Below, in pieces: positions 32,964 through 42,237 of a stretch of 64,000 nt of DNA (position 1 is the stretch's first letter; each line of letters starts with the position of its first letter). Position numbers and translations under genes: made by a program. Origin of the DNA: Oscillospiraceae bacterium (lineage in GTDB: Bacteria > Bacillota > Clostridia > Oscillospirales > Ruminococcaceae); assembly GCA_900768995.1 (NCBI GenBank), contig CAAGEZ010000050.1, forward strand, positions 1 to 64,000. The letters run 5' to 3'. The notes below the pieces were generated by a model. That model made no database searches and was not told where the DNA came from. It saw nothing but the letters and a program-made list of their open reading frames with translations.

Positions 32964-34059
32964 ATGCCCTCACCATAAATTCGGCATATGCCGTTCCGTC
33001 GGGAGTGGTTATTTCAAGCTGATAAAGCCCCTTTTCAAGCTTTGTTTCATAAGCTGCGGAACGCTCCCACAGATTGCTTTCGGAAACAAAATTCTCTGCC
33101 GTGAAGCTGCCGCAGCTTTTCCATATCCGCTCATCATATTTGCGTATGTTCACGGGAATGCCATCGGAGTACATCTTCATATCCTCCGAACAGTCCGTTG
33201 CGGTGAGGGTCAGAACGCCGTTTTCATAGAACGCCGAATAAAGCCGCCCGCCCACGGCATAATCATCATAGCTGCACTCCCAAAAATCCGAGCTGTACAT
33301 ATACGGCTCTATACCGTCGTCCGTGCGGGTAAGGAAGAAAAAATGCTCCATATCGGTGTGGGCGAGCCTTATGGAATCATCGCTCCTGCCGTAAACGAAC
33401 ACAGCCGAATCGGAGTTCTGCTTGGGCGTTAAAAAATTCGTGTGATGAACGGGGTAGCTCTCATTTGTGGCATATTCGATATAATAAAACGCTCCTCCGT
33501 ATGCAGGCTCACCTGTCCTGAAAACATAGTCGGGATTTCCGTCAAAGTTATAGTCATCGAGAAGCAGGGCGAAATGGTCGGAATAGGTGTATTTCAGGGC
33601 TGACCGCACATCAGAATCATAGGCGCATGGCGTTCTTACACCTCCTCCGCTTTTGTTTGTAATATCCATTTTCATCTTTCCGCTGTAAATTCCGTCATCA
33701 TACTCCGCACTGAAAATATCCACCGTCACCTGTCCGCCGTCGGTGGTGTCAAACACGTTGTGGGAAACAAAATATCCATCATTGCCATCATCATAAACAG
33801 GGTCATCGCCAAAATATTCATCGGGGTCGATCTGATTTACAAAATCCACCTCATATTCGGTCTCGGGGAGCTTAGGTTTATGCTCGGGCCGCTCATAGAC
33901 ATATTCATTAGCTTCTTCGGGAGCTTCGTTTTCCGTCAGCTCTGTACGGCTGTCCTCTTTCAATTTCCAAAGGAGAGAGCCATCGCTGTTATATGTATAT
34001 ATAAGGTCTGCCGCACCTATCAGCACAAAAAGCACTATGACAGCAATAAGCTTCTTCAT
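32962..34059 (-). CDS. Anchored extracytoplasmic protein of unknown function
   Basis: The product is 365 residues. A signal anchor (residues 1-20, no lipobox Cys) is followed by a Glu/Pro-rich linker and a beta-rich domain. DDYNFDGNPDYVFRTG near residue 170 is a DxNxDG calcium-type loop as in FG-GAP/VCBS repeats. The C-terminal 60 residues (YETKLEKGLYQLEITTPDGTAYAEF) look like a small beta sandwich. I cannot assign a function. It is 3 nt downstream of the multi-pass membrane protein gene, so the two probably act together at the cell surface. Confidence 0.72.
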   Translation of the reverse strand: MKKLIAVIVLFVLIGAADLIYTYNSDGSLLWKLKEDSRTELTENEAPEEANEYVYERPEHKPKLPETEYEVDFVNQIDPDEYFGDDPVYDDGNDGYFVSHNVFDTTDGGQVTVDIFSAEYDDGIYSGKMKMDITNKSGGGVRTPCAYDSDVRSALKYTYSDHFALLLDDYNFDGNPDYVFRTGEPAYGGAFYYIEYATNESYPVHHTNFLTPKQNSDSAVFVYGRSDDSIRLAHTDMEHFFFLTRTDDGIEPYMYSSDFWECSYDDYAVGGRLYSAFYENGVLTLTATDCSEDMKMYSDGIPVNIRKYDERIWKSCGSFTAENFVSESNLWERSAAYETKLEKGLYQLEITTPDGTAYAEFMVRA

Positions 34060-34062
34060 ATG

Positions 34063-35286
34063 TCACACCTCCTCAAATGTATCGTAGATCGTGCCGTTGA
34101 CATAAATATATTCATCGTCAAATCCCACTGTCCAGAAGCCCTCGCCGCTGCCGCCGTTTACATATATCCGAAAATCGCATCTGCTGCGGTCTGTCAGCTC
34201 ATAGTCAAAAACATATCTGCCGCTGTCCTCAAAAAGCGCCTGCCAGCTTTCCTTAACGCTTTCGTCGGGGCAGCAGTACCAGTCATAATAATTATGGCTC
34301 CGAGCGTATTCCGCCACGATCCGCATATCACTGCCGCATTCCGCAAGGAGAGGCGGAATGACCTTGTCCGTGTATTGATATCTGCTTTCGGGCTCATCAA
34401 AGTAAAAGTAATCATCGTGCTTATCCGATGGACCGAGCATAAAAAAGCCGATGCACACAGCAAGCATTACAACGGCTGTGCATATCCAGTATGATGCCGA
34501 CTGCCAGAAGCTCATACGCTTTCCGTAAACAGCCTCGTGCTTTACCGCCGCTATCTCATCGGTGATTATAAGCGGCAGCAGCAATATGTAAACAGTCGGG
34601 AGCTGCGAGACCAGAAGCATAGCTCCGCCGAAAAGATACAGTGCTACATAAGAAATGCCTGCATAGTCATAGAAGTCATAGAAATAGAACACCATTGCGT
34701 GAAGCTCCGCAAAGACAAGGAACGCCGCAAGAGGCAGCTTGTAGGCATCTGAGCGTTTGTTCTCCGCAAGCCACAGCGACAGTGCTGCCGCAGGGATAAA
34801 CATAATACCTCCGCAGAGCTGTAACACTGCCACAGCCATTACTGCAAGCGGGTACAGCAGATCGTAAAAAAAACCGTAGCCGTACACGCCGCTGTCCGTC
34901 AACATATTAAACACTATTGCAATGATGACAAGCACGGCGGGCACGACAATGAGCTTTATCCCCATAGTCGAATAAAGGCTTATGGAGTGAAGATCAATAA
35001 GTCCCGTGTCACAGCTTTCCGCTTTTGGCTTTGTGAAATATTTTTTTGAAAGCTCCTCCATAGGGATATCGGAAGTAACAACGATATTTCCGTTGGCATA
35101 GCTAAGCTCTGCGGCAATGCTTTCACCTGTTCTTTCACAGGTAAAAAAAGCCGTTTGTGAGCCGTCAGCCTCCTTGCTTTCCCTTTTTTTCGAAAATTCG
35201 GGATACATCTGCACAATGTCCTTTTTGAGCTGTGAAAATATCTCCGAGTCCGCCCTGTTATATATCCGGTATGTATAATTTTGCAA
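34063..35286 (-). CDS. Multi-pass membrane protein of unknown function
   Basis: The product is 407 residues. Residues 1-110 are soluble. About six membrane segments follow (LIVVPAVLVIIAIVFNMLTD, LLYPLAVMAVAVLQLCGGIM and so on), and residues 285-407 form a second soluble, Tyr- and Asp-rich domain. I recognise no family. The start is probably UUG 35286 with GGGGGG 8 nt upstream. The next gene downstream, an anchored secreted protein, starts 3 nt after its stop. Confidence 0.7.
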   Translation of the reverse strand: MQNYTYRIYNRADSEIFSQLKKDIVQMYPEFSKKRESKEADGSQTAFFTCERTGESIAAELSYANGNIVVTSDIPMEELSKKYFTKPKAESCDTGLIDLHSISLYSTMGIKLIVVPAVLVIIAIVFNMLTDSGVYGYGFFYDLLYPLAVMAVAVLQLCGGIMFIPAAALSLWLAENKRSDAYKLPLAAFLVFAELHAMVFYFYDFYDYAGISYVALYLFGGAMLLVSQLPTVYILLLPLIITDEIAAVKHEAVYGKRMSFWQSASYWICTAVVMLAVCIGFFMLGPSDKHDDYFYFDEPESRYQYTDKVIPPLLAECGSDMRIVAEYARSHNYYDWYCCPDESVKESWQALFEDSGRYVFDYELTDRSRCDFRIYVNGGSGEGFWTVGFDDEYIYVNGTIYDTFEEV

Positions 35287-35386
35287 TTGTGTCCCCCCAT
35301 TTTTTACAGTATATATTATATATATCGGACGGTCTCTTCAAAAATTAACATTTTTTGCGAAATTTTCTCGATTTATTTGTAAATGT

Positions 35387-35411
35387 CAAAAAGCGGGACA
35401 TCTGCCCCGCT
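35387..35411 (-). terminator. Terminator after DUF421/DUF4363
   Basis: Minus strand: AGCGGG (35411-35406) and CCCGCT (35397-35392) form the stem, followed by TTTTT. It lies directly after the DUF4363 stop. Confidence 0.8.
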
Positions 35412-35414
35412 CTT

Positions 35415-35792
35415 TTACAATATATTATACCAACTCGGGAACTCCTCTTCATAGATCTGATCTATCTGATGATAGATAGACTGTATCTCGGCAATAAGCT
35501 CCTCATTTTCATTGGAGATAAAAGGGGTTATTTTCGCAATGGACACGTTTATCCCTGTAAGAGCGTCGTCGTGAACAAGCATCGTCACCCTTTTCTCGTA
35601 TTTGTGCCAGTATTCGTTCAGGGCATTGGAAAGCTCCAGTGCTCCCTCGGTATCACCGCTTTCATACACCCGCTGAACCTCCTGCAAACGAGCCTTGAAC
35701 TTGTCGTTCTCGTTGTCCAGAATGAACAGGGAGCAGACGGAATATACGATTATCGCCAGAATAAGCACGGCGGCTGTTTTAACCCTTGTCAA
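35415..35792 (-). CDS. DUF4363 family protein
   Basis: The product is 125 residues: one N-terminal membrane anchor (residues 6-24), then a helical extracytoplasmic domain (LSNALNEYWHKYEKRVTMLVHDDAL) typical of DUF4363. The start appears to be UUG 35792, inside the end of the DUF421 gene (14-nt overlap). The pairing DUF421 plus DUF4363 recurs in Clostridia, which suggests a joint membrane complex of unknown role. Confidence 0.85.
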   Translation of the reverse strand: MTRVKTAAVLILAIIVYSVCSLFILDNENDKFKARLQEVQRVYESGDTEGALELSNALNEYWHKYEKRVTMLVHDDALTGINVSIAKITPFISNENEELIAEIQSIYHQIDQIYEEEFPSWYNIL

Positions 35793-36507
35793 TCACCTTT
35801 TCCCCCTTGCTTTTTTGAGTAAGCTCCTTTTTGATTATGCGGTACTTTCCTGCGGTCTCGGCGGTCATAAGGAAAATGTCCGTCTCGTGAACGTCATTTT
35901 CCGAAAGTATCTTGTCAAGCCACTGCTTTCCGAGACCCAGACGCTTGAGAGATGAATCCATCACCCGTCCGTCCTGCACCACAACGGCGGGCGGGTCGGT
36001 GTTGGTGCTTTTTATGTTCATATCCTCATTTGTGACGGGACGGTTCTTGAATTTGGGATAAACGCTGACCTTTCCAGTGGTCTCTACCACAGCAAACTGT
36101 ACCTGTTCGAGGTCGAAAATGCCCTGAGAGCGTATGGCTTCCATAAGGTCATCGGTGGTGAATCGGAGATTGTACAGCTTCTGCTGATCCACCTTTCCGT
36201 CACTTATGATGATGACAGGCTCGCCCGAAACTATTCCCCTCATCTTCTTTGATTTCATTGAAAACCAGGACATAAGCACATCAAGGCACACAAGTGTGAG
36301 AACAGGGAGCAGACCCGTTACAAGGGGAATGCTCAGGTCCTCCACGGGGAGGGTGGCAATGTTTGATATAAGTATGGTAATGGCAAGCTCGGAGGGCTGG
36401 AGCTCCCCTATCTGCCGCTTTCCCATAAGACGGACGGAGAATATCAGCACGCAGTAAAGTATGACCGCCCGTATGAATATAACTGTCAAAATGTCACGAC
36501 CTTTCAA
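35779..36507 (-). CDS. DUF421 (YetF-like) membrane protein
   Basis: The product is 242 residues. Three membrane segments lie in residues 8-85; the signature FSVRLMGKRQIGELQPSELAITILISN falls in the first two. Two small soluble alpha/beta domains follow (DDLMEAIRSQGIFDLEQVQFAVVETTGKVSVYPK). YetF relatives in Bacillus are linked to spores, but the biochemical role is unknown. It overlaps the DUF4363 gene downstream. Confidence 0.92.
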   Translation of the reverse strand: MKGRDILTVIFIRAVILYCVLIFSVRLMGKRQIGELQPSELAITILISNIATLPVEDLSIPLVTGLLPVLTLVCLDVLMSWFSMKSKKMRGIVSGEPVIIISDGKVDQQKLYNLRFTTDDLMEAIRSQGIFDLEQVQFAVVETTGKVSVYPKFKNRPVTNEDMNIKSTNTDPPAVVVQDGRVMDSSLKRLGLGKQWLDKILSENDVHETDIFLMTAETAGKYRIIKKELTQKSKGEKVIDKG

Positions 36508-36602
36508 ACCGTAATTCCTTTATATTCTGTGAAAACATCTCCCGATTATTCACGTCATTTGCGAAAATCCTATGTATCAAGCCGAAAAATTAAATTTTGC
36601 TA

Positions 36603-36631
36603 TTGACAAAAGCATAAATATCTGTTATCAT
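36603..36631 (+). promoter_or_regulatory. SigA promoter of ddh
   Basis: TTGACA (36603-36608), a 17-nt spacer and TATCAT (36626-36631). The leader is about 95 nt and shows no riboswitch I recognise. Confidence 0.7.
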
Positions 36632-36733
36632 TAAGATTAGATGGTTTGCAGGATTAAAAGTTAGAACTTGCATATTCTGCGCCGAAGCAATTTCAGGGAA
36701 AAAGTAATTTTATTGCAGGGAGATTTGTTTTTT

Positions 36734-37717
36734 ATGATACGTATTGGAATTTTAGGCTACGGAAATCTCGGAAAGGGCGTTGAATACGCTATAAAGCAGA
36801 ACGATGATATGAAGCTTGCGGCAGTATTTACCCGCCGTGACCCCTCTTCCGTAAAGATAATCACCGGGAACGTTCCCGTTTACAATGTGAAGGACGCTGC
36901 GGCTCACGCTTCCGAGATCGACGTTCTCATCATCTGCGGCGGCAGCGCAAACGACCTGCCCGTTCAGACACCCGAGTATGCAAAGCTTTTCAACGTTATC
37001 GACAGCTTCGACACTCACGCAAAGATACCCTCTCACTTCGCAAATGTGGATAAGTCCGCAAAGGAGTCCGGCAAGGTTGGCATCATCTCCATCGGCTGGG
37101 ATCCCGGTCTCTTCTCTCTTATGAGAATGCTGGGCAACGCTGTTCTCCCCGACGGCTGCGACTACACCTTCTGGGGCAAGGGCGTAAGCCAGGGTCACTC
37201 CGATGCTGTAAGACGTGTTAAGGGCGTTAAGAACGCAAAGCAGTACACTATCCCCGTTGAGAGTGCTCTTGAAAAGGTAAGAAACGGCGAGAACCCCGAG
37301 CTTACTACCCGTGAAAAGCACACAAGAGAGTGCTTCGTAGTTCCCGAGGAGGGCGCTGATCTCGCTCAGATCGAGCACGATATCAAGACAATGCCCAACT
37401 ACTTCTCCGACTATGACACCACCGTTCATTTCATCACCGAGGAAGAGCTTGAAAAGAACCACAGCGGCATTCCCCACGGCGGATTTGTTATCCGTTCGGG
37501 CAAAACAGGTGAAAACGGTGCTAACAAGCACGTTATGGAATTTAACCTTAAGCTTGATTCCAACCCTGAGTTCACTTCAAGCGTTCTTGTTGCATATGCA
37601 AGAGCTGCATATCGTCTGAGCAGCGAGGGCGTAAGCGGCTGCAAGACCATTTTCGATATTCCTCCCGCATATCTGTGCAAGCAGAGCGGCGAAGAGCTCA
37701 GAGCTCATATGCTTTGA
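36734..37717 (+). CDS. ddh: meso-Diaminopimelate D-dehydrogenase
   Basis: The product is 327 residues, the normal Ddh length. It converts L-2-amino-6-oxopimelate (as tetrahydrodipicolinate), ammonia and NADPH directly to meso-diaminopimelate, the one-step route to lysine and the peptidoglycan cross-link. The Rossmann motif IGILGYGNLGKG starts at residue 3; FTRRDP binds NADP; GWDPGLFSLMR and WGKGVSQGHSDAVRR near residues 120-150 are substrate-site signatures. ATG 36734 matches the family N-terminus; the longer frame from 36668 lacks homology. It stands alone between a promoter and a terminator. Confidence 0.95.
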   Translation: MIRIGILGYGNLGKGVEYAIKQNDDMKLAAVFTRRDPSSVKIITGNVPVYNVKDAAAHASEIDVLIICGGSANDLPVQTPEYAKLFNVIDSFDTHAKIPSHFANVDKSAKESGKVGIISIGWDPGLFSLMRMLGNAVLPDGCDYTFWGKGVSQGHSDAVRRVKGVKNAKQYTIPVESALEKVRNGENPELTTREKHTRECFVVPEEGADLAQIEHDIKTMPNYFSDYDTTVHFITEEELEKNHSGIPHGGFVIRSGKTGENGANKHVMEFNLKLDSNPEFTSSVLVAYARAAYRLSSEGVSGCKTIFDIPPAYLCKQSGEELRAHML

Positions 37718-37734
37718 TTTATAAATATTTTTCG

Positions 37735-37765
37735 GAGCCTGCCGATTTTTCGGCGGGCTCTTTTT
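37735..37765 (+). terminator. Intrinsic terminator after ddh
   Basis: GAGCCTGCCG (37735-37744) pairs with CGGCGGGCTC (37751-37760), followed by TTTTT. Confidence 0.9.
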
Positions 37766-38064
37766 GTAAAAGCCCGCACAAATAAGCACAAAGGTAAAAG
37801 TTTCGCCATCCCCTTGTGGCAGTCTCAAACACACTTACCCTCCAAAACGTTCCGGTGGAACATTTTTGACACAACACCTCCCCCAAGCTCTTTGCAAAAC
37901 CCGTGCAAATACAATATATTTATTTTTACCGAAAAATTGCACAAAAATCCGTCCTAAAAAATTACCCTGTTATAGTTGAAATTTCCGACTGTTTGTGATA
38001 TAATGTTTTTAAGAATATTTATGTCCCGTTATCCCAACTCATATTAAGGAGAACAGTTACAACT
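37766..38064 (+). promoter_or_regulatory. Intergenic region with SigA promoter of the EAL-HDOD gene
   Basis: TTGAAA (37976-37981), a 17-nt spacer and TATAAT (37999-38004) lie about 60 nt before the start codon. The preceding 200 bases hold a small hairpin (GTTCC GGT GGAAC at about 37850) and nothing else I can interpret. Confidence 0.7.
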
Positions 38065-39309
38065 ATGGAGCCGTATATCGTCAAGCAAACAATTACAAAT
38101 AAAGATCAGAAGACCGTGGGCTATGAAATAATGTATGCCGACGATCAGGTCGAAATGTGGCAGGCTGATGATACAACTGCTGCGAATGCGGTGGAGACCT
38201 TCCTGTCCTCCATTGACAGCGAAAATTTCATAGGCGGAAAGACCGCATATATCACCTTTACCCGCAACCTGCTTGTGAAGAATATTCCGAAAATGTTCGA
38301 CACCGACAAGCTCGTTATCCAGATAGAGGACGGTCTTATCACCAACCCTATGTCCCACTCACTGATAACAAAATTCAAGCAGGCAGGCTACAAAATCGCC
38401 GTTATCGACTTCGAGTTCGCTCCCAGATATTTCAGCGTTCTCGATATCGTGGACTATATCAAGGTGAACTTTAAAAATCACAATGACCCCACCCTTGAAA
38501 ATGTTATCCGCATAGGAAGATCCTTCGGCAAGGGTATGATAGCCTATAATATCGACTGCGCCGAGGCTTACGAAAAGGCAAAGCTTTACGGCTGCATAAG
38601 CTTTCAGGGCTCTTATGTTTCCGAAAAAATGCCTGCGGCTCTGCAAAAATCCAAGGTTATGCAGGGCAACTTTATGATGCTTATGGTGGCTGTCAACCGT
38701 GACGAGCCTGACATTGACGAAATTGAGGAGATAGTTTCCCATGACGTTTCCCTTACATATGCCCTCTTAAAGCTTGTAAACTCGGCATATTTTGCCCTGA
38801 GAAACCGTGCGAAGTCCGTTAAGCAGGCACTTGTTATACTGGGTCTCGGTCAGCTCAAGCAGTGGATATATCTGCTGTCCTTCAAGACCGATGACGGCAC
38901 TATGCCCGATGAGCTTATCAAGCTTTCATTCCTCAGAGGCAGCTTCTGCGCAGAGCTGGTGGAATTTGCGGACAATATGCCCATTTCCCGCTCGGAAGCA
39001 TACCTTATGGGTATGTTCTCCACCCTTGGCAAGCTTATGCAAATGCCCATTGATGAGGTCCTCGCAAAGCTCCCCATAAGCGACGATATCAAGCTTGCCC
39101 TCACCGACCACGCAGGCAGATCGGGTATGCTTTTTGATGCAGTTATTGCATATGAAAATGCGGAATGGTCAAAGATGAAAAATCTTGCCGATGAGCTTGG
39201 CATTCCCAAGGAGATAATCTCGGAAAAATACTGCGAATGCGTTCAGAGGGTGAACAACACCTGGAACAAGCTTATGCAGGCGGAGCATTTCGATGAGGAC
39301 GACGAATAA
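38065..39309 (+). CDS. EAL-HDOD signalling protein (YuxH type)
   Basis: The product is 414 residues. Residues 1-200 are an EAL-type barrel in which the catalytic signature is lost (YEIMYAD replaces ExLxR, and the metal ligands are not conserved), so c-di-GMP hydrolysis is unlikely. Residues 205-410 are an HDOD domain (SHDVSLTYALLKLVNSAYFALRNRAKSVKQALVILGLGQLKQWI; key parts VSLTYALLKLVNSA and VILGLGQLKQW). EAL-HDOD proteins act as scaffolds in signalling; the partner is unknown. Confidence 0.9.
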   Translation: MEPYIVKQTITNKDQKTVGYEIMYADDQVEMWQADDTTAANAVETFLSSIDSENFIGGKTAYITFTRNLLVKNIPKMFDTDKLVIQIEDGLITNPMSHSLITKFKQAGYKIAVIDFEFAPRYFSVLDIVDYIKVNFKNHNDPTLENVIRIGRSFGKGMIAYNIDCAEAYEKAKLYGCISFQGSYVSEKMPAALQKSKVMQGNFMMLMVAVNRDEPDIDEIEEIVSHDVSLTYALLKLVNSAYFALRNRAKSVKQALVILGLGQLKQWIYLLSFKTDDGTMPDELIKLSFLRGSFCAELVEFADNMPISRSEAYLMGMFSTLGKLMQMPIDEVLAKLPISDDIKLALTDHAGRSGMLFDAVIAYENAEWSKMKNLADELGIPKEIISEKYCECVQRVNNTWNKLMQAEHFDEDDE

Positions 39310-39330
39310 AAAGGCGTATAAATATAATTT

Positions 39331-39372
39331 CAGCGGGTGGCGGAGGCAATGCCTTTGTCACCCCGTTTTGTC
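39331..39372 (+). terminator. Possible terminator between EAL-HDOD and the metallo-hydrolase
   Basis: An imperfect stem (GCGGGTGGC...GGCA and TGCC...GTCACCCCG) is followed by TTTT. Mismatches make it weaker than the other terminators here. Confidence 0.4.
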
Positions 39373-39389
39373 AGAAAGGATAAATTCAG

Positions 39390-40040
39390 ATGGAAATAAT
39401 CAAGCTCCCTCCTATGAGCAATTTCGGAGTAAATCCATACATCGTGACCGCCGAAAATATGGACGGCGTGCTGATAGACGCTCCCTACGGCGGTGAAAGC
39501 ATTGTCAGGACCGTTATGGAAAAGGGCATTGAGCTGAAAATGATACTGCTGACCCACGGTCACTGCGACCATATTGCTTCTGCGGCGCATATTGCGGCGG
39601 CTACGGGAGCGAAGATATACATTCACAAATTCGACGAGGACAAGCTCCGCAATGACCGAACAAATCTTACGCAGTATTTCTCCCTGCCCCCCATTGACCC
39701 CGTTGAAAATGCCAATACCGTCAGCGACGGGGACGTTATCACAATGGACGAGCTTGAATTTGAGGTGCTCCACACTCCCGGTCACACAAGCGGCTCGGTA
39801 TGCTACATTTTAGGGGACAATATGTTCTGCGGCGACACCCTTTTCAACGGCAGTATGGGCAGGACGGATATGATAGACGGCAGTGACGAGGCTATGACCG
39901 ACACCCTGAAAATGCTCTATGAGTTTGACAGGAACACCAATTACACCCTCTATCCCGGTCACGGTCAGACCTCCACTATGGTGGAGGAAAGGCAGTTCAA
40001 TCCCTATCTCAGGGCTGCGGCGGGGCTGAGGACGAGGTAA
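39390..40040 (+). CDS. MBL-fold metallo-hydrolase (glyoxalase II-like)
   Basis: The product is 216 residues. The zinc motif is THGHCDHIA (near residue 54), with further ligands in TPGHTSGSVCY (near 130), GDTLFNGSMGRTD (near 150) and YPGHGQTS (near 189). Members hydrolyse thioesters such as S-lactoylglutathione or act as sulfur transferases; the substrate is open. ATG 39390 is preceded by GAAAGGA. The last 15 codons (from about 39990) were copied together with the next gene; see the tandem duplication. Confidence 0.9.
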   Translation: MEIIKLPPMSNFGVNPYIVTAENMDGVLIDAPYGGESIVRTVMEKGIELKMILLTHGHCDHIASAAHIAAATGAKIYIHKFDEDKLRNDRTNLTQYFSLPPIDPVENANTVSDGDVITMDELEFEVLHTPGHTSGSVCYILGDNMFCGDTLFNGSMGRTDMIDGSDEAMTDTLKMLYEFDRNTNYTLYPGHGQTSTMVEERQFNPYLRAAAGLRTR

Positions 40041-40075
40041 TACGGCACATTGCTTTTAATTAAAGGGGTGACATT

Positions 40076-41128
40076 TTGAAAAAGAGAATTATTGGGACAA
40101 TACTTGCACTGACGGCACTTTTCTCGGTAAACATTTCAGCCGAAGCAGAGGAAGATGACGGTCTTGGAGTTTACGTATGGGAACCTGTATATTGGGACGA
40201 AGCTGAAAATGATATGCATCATGAGCTTTACAGTCAGGGCTATTTTATTGATGACGGCTATGACCTGATATATGAATTTGATGAATATGATTCTACGGAG
40301 CAGACTGCCTGTTGGTGGAAGGAAGAAGGGGACGAGAAGGGGACTATAAGCTTATGCTTTAAGGATCTGAGCTTTGTTCCTTGGAATGCCGATACAATGG
40401 CGAGCTGTGCCCGACTGACTGTAAGAATACCCAATACGGTAAACGGGGTCACGGTATCTAAATTTTACAAAAGCGGTGCATTTACAGCTTTTGACGTTGA
40501 TGAAAAAAATAAATATATAAAGAGTGACGGTCGGGCTGTTTTTACAAAGGATGGGAAAACGCTTTTATCCTATGCACAGTATGCCCCCGATAAACAGTAC
40601 CAAATTCCCGAAGGCACGGAAACTGTCGGGGACAGTGCCTTTAACTCCTGCAGCCGCATTGAAAAGCTTTATATTCCCGAAAGCGTGACCAAAATAGAGC
40701 AGTGGTCTTTATCCCAAATGGACTCCCTGAAAAAGATCATATTCAATGATTTTAATGTCAGCATAGACAAAACAGCTTTTTCAAATCCTTATTTTAAAGA
40801 TGATGAAACTGATACCGAGCTTATCTGCACAAAAACCGTACATCTAAAAGCAAGAGGGAAGCAGATAAGCTGGAAGTCTGTTGACGGTGATATCCGATAC
40901 GAGGTCTATCAGAAGCTGAATAACGGTGAATACAAGCTTATAAAAACCACAAAGGCTTCGTCCTGTAGGTTTACAACACTGAAAAATGGCAAAAGCTATA
41001 CCTTTGCAGTAAAGCCCGTGGCTGTTATCCCTGCGGCGAATTACAATAAGGAAGAGGACGAGGATATTTATCCCGAAAGCTTTAAAATCGAGGGCACAAT
41101 GTCCGAGGATATTTCGGTAAGGGGATAA
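40076..41128 (+). CDS. Secreted LRR/FnIII-like protein, copy 1
   Basis: The product is 350 residues with a cleavable signal peptide (residues 1-22, ending ISAEA). An acidic, Tyr/Trp-rich segment is followed by a BspA-type leucine-rich repeat region (QYQIPEGTETVGDSAFNSC, then LYIPESVTKIEQWSLSQM) and a fibronectin III-like C-terminus (WKSVDGDIRYEVYQKLNNGEYKLIKTT, shown by YEVYQKLNNGEYKLI). Such proteins lie at the cell surface and bind ligands; the target is unknown. Start UUG 40076 follows AAGGGGTGAC. The paralogue at 41234 lies directly downstream. Confidence 0.8.
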   Translation: MKKRIIGTILALTALFSVNISAEAEEDDGLGVYVWEPVYWDEAENDMHHELYSQGYFIDDGYDLIYEFDEYDSTEQTACWWKEEGDEKGTISLCFKDLSFVPWNADTMASCARLTVRIPNTVNGVTVSKFYKSGAFTAFDVDEKNKYIKSDGRAVFTKDGKTLLSYAQYAPDKQYQIPEGTETVGDSAFNSCSRIEKLYIPESVTKIEQWSLSQMDSLKKIIFNDFNVSIDKTAFSNPYFKDDETDTELICTKTVHLKARGKQISWKSVDGDIRYEVYQKLNNGEYKLIKTTKASSCRFTTLKNGKSYTFAVKPVAVIPAANYNKEEDEDIYPESFKIEGTMSEDISVRG

Positions 41129-41173
41129 CAGAAGTTTGTCCCATATCTTAGGGCTGCGGCGGGGCTGAGATAG
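41129..41173 (+). pseudogene. Remnant: duplicated C-terminus of the metallo-hydrolase
   Basis: The 15 codons 41129-41173 read QKFVPYLRAAAGLR and a stop. They match the last residues of the MBL protein (RQFNPYLRAAAGLRTR). They have no start of their own and mark the left boundary of the second duplication copy. Confidence 0.85.
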
Positions 41174-41233
41174 AATGCCAGCTTGAACACTACTTTAATA
41201 TACTAAGAAAAAAAGCAAGTAAGGGGTCTGATT

Positions 41234-42214
41234 ATGAAAAAAAAGGAATTTATTTTGGTCGTTTCAATCGCTGTGATGACAATATTCAGCACCTACAGAG
41301 TTAATGCGGACGGCTGGGACGGAAGTGACTTACCCATTTATGTAAACGGCTCTCACGAAGAGGTTTATGGACATTATGACGGCTATACCCTATATGATGA
41401 TTCAATTTTTGAAAGTCATACCGACAACTATGGCTGGTGGGTATATGGTAAATCGGATAATGGCTTGATAATAGAATTTGACAGCTCATCTTACGACTAT
41501 TCCAATGCAACGATAAGAATACCGGATAAGATAAATAAAAGCGTTATATCTTGTATCAGAGGAAGCTGTAATTTTAAAAAATTTGATCTTAACCCTAAAA
41601 ACAAATATATGGAATGTGTAGATAACGTTCTTTTTACTAAAGACAGAAAGAAACTTCTATCTTATGCAGAATATGATGAAAGAACAGAATACAGTATCCC
41701 CGAAGGTACTGAGAGCATTGGCGATGCTGCATTTATGAGCTGCAACAATTTAAAATCTGTTTTTATTCCTGCCTCAGTAAAAGAAATAACCAGCAGCGTT
41801 TTTTATTCCGGCGATAATCTGACCGAGCTTTGCTTTTCTTCATTTGACATAAAGATCAATCAGGATAGTTTAGGACCAACCTTTGGAAAACCATTAAAAA
41901 CACAGCTTAAAAGCTCTGTTCAGCCAACAGTCAGTGTATCCGAAAACAAGCTTATCTGGGATAAAGTCCCCAATGCGTCTTACTACGAGGTCTATCAGAA
42001 GCTGAATAACGGCGAATATAAGCTTATAAAAACCACAAAGGCTTTGTCCTGCAAGTTTACAACACTGAAAAAGGGCAAAAGCTATACCTTTGCAGTAAAG
42101 CCTGTGGCTGTTATCCCTGCGGCGAATTACGATAAGGAAAGGTACGAAGGATATTATCCCGAAAGCTTTAAAATCGAGGGCACAATGTCAGAGGATATTT
42201 CGGTGAGGGGATAA
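41234..42214 (+). CDS. Secreted LRR/FnIII-like protein, copy 2
   Basis: The product is 326 residues and is a paralogue of the gene just upstream. The signal peptide (residues 1-25, ending in RVNADG) is followed by a short divergent region, the same LRR block (EYSIPEGTESIGDAAFMSC, VFIPASVKEITSSVF) and an almost identical FnIII-like C-terminus. The N-terminal half differs from copy 1 by many substitutions and is more AT-rich. The start ATG has AAGTAAGGGG about 8 nt upstream. Confidence 0.8.
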   Translation: MKKKEFILVVSIAVMTIFSTYRVNADGWDGSDLPIYVNGSHEEVYGHYDGYTLYDDSIFESHTDNYGWWVYGKSDNGLIIEFDSSSYDYSNATIRIPDKINKSVISCIRGSCNFKKFDLNPKNKYMECVDNVLFTKDRKKLLSYAEYDERTEYSIPEGTESIGDAAFMSCNNLKSVFIPASVKEITSSVFYSGDNLTELCFSSFDIKINQDSLGPTFGKPLKTQLKSSVQPTVSVSENKLIWDKVPNASYYEVYQKLNNGEYKLIKTTKALSCKFTTLKKGKSYTFAVKPVAVIPAANYDKERYEGYYPESFKIEGTMSEDISVRG

Positions 42215-42237
42215 TGATCTTGTAAGGAGGAACGGTT

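Larger units (their letters stand above)
39990..42214 (+). repeat. Tandem duplication: metallo-hydrolase 3' end plus LRR-protein gene
   Basis: Copy 1 runs from about 39990 to 41128 and copy 2 from about 41128 to 42214. Both begin with the same MBL C-terminal codons (PYLRAAAGLR) and both end with a secreted LRR-protein gene whose last 18 codons are identical in protein (ESFKIEGTMSEDISVRG). The middle of the two genes has diverged strongly, while the 3' third remains nearly identical in DNA, which suggests age plus gene conversion or purifying selection at the 3' end. Confidence 0.8.
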
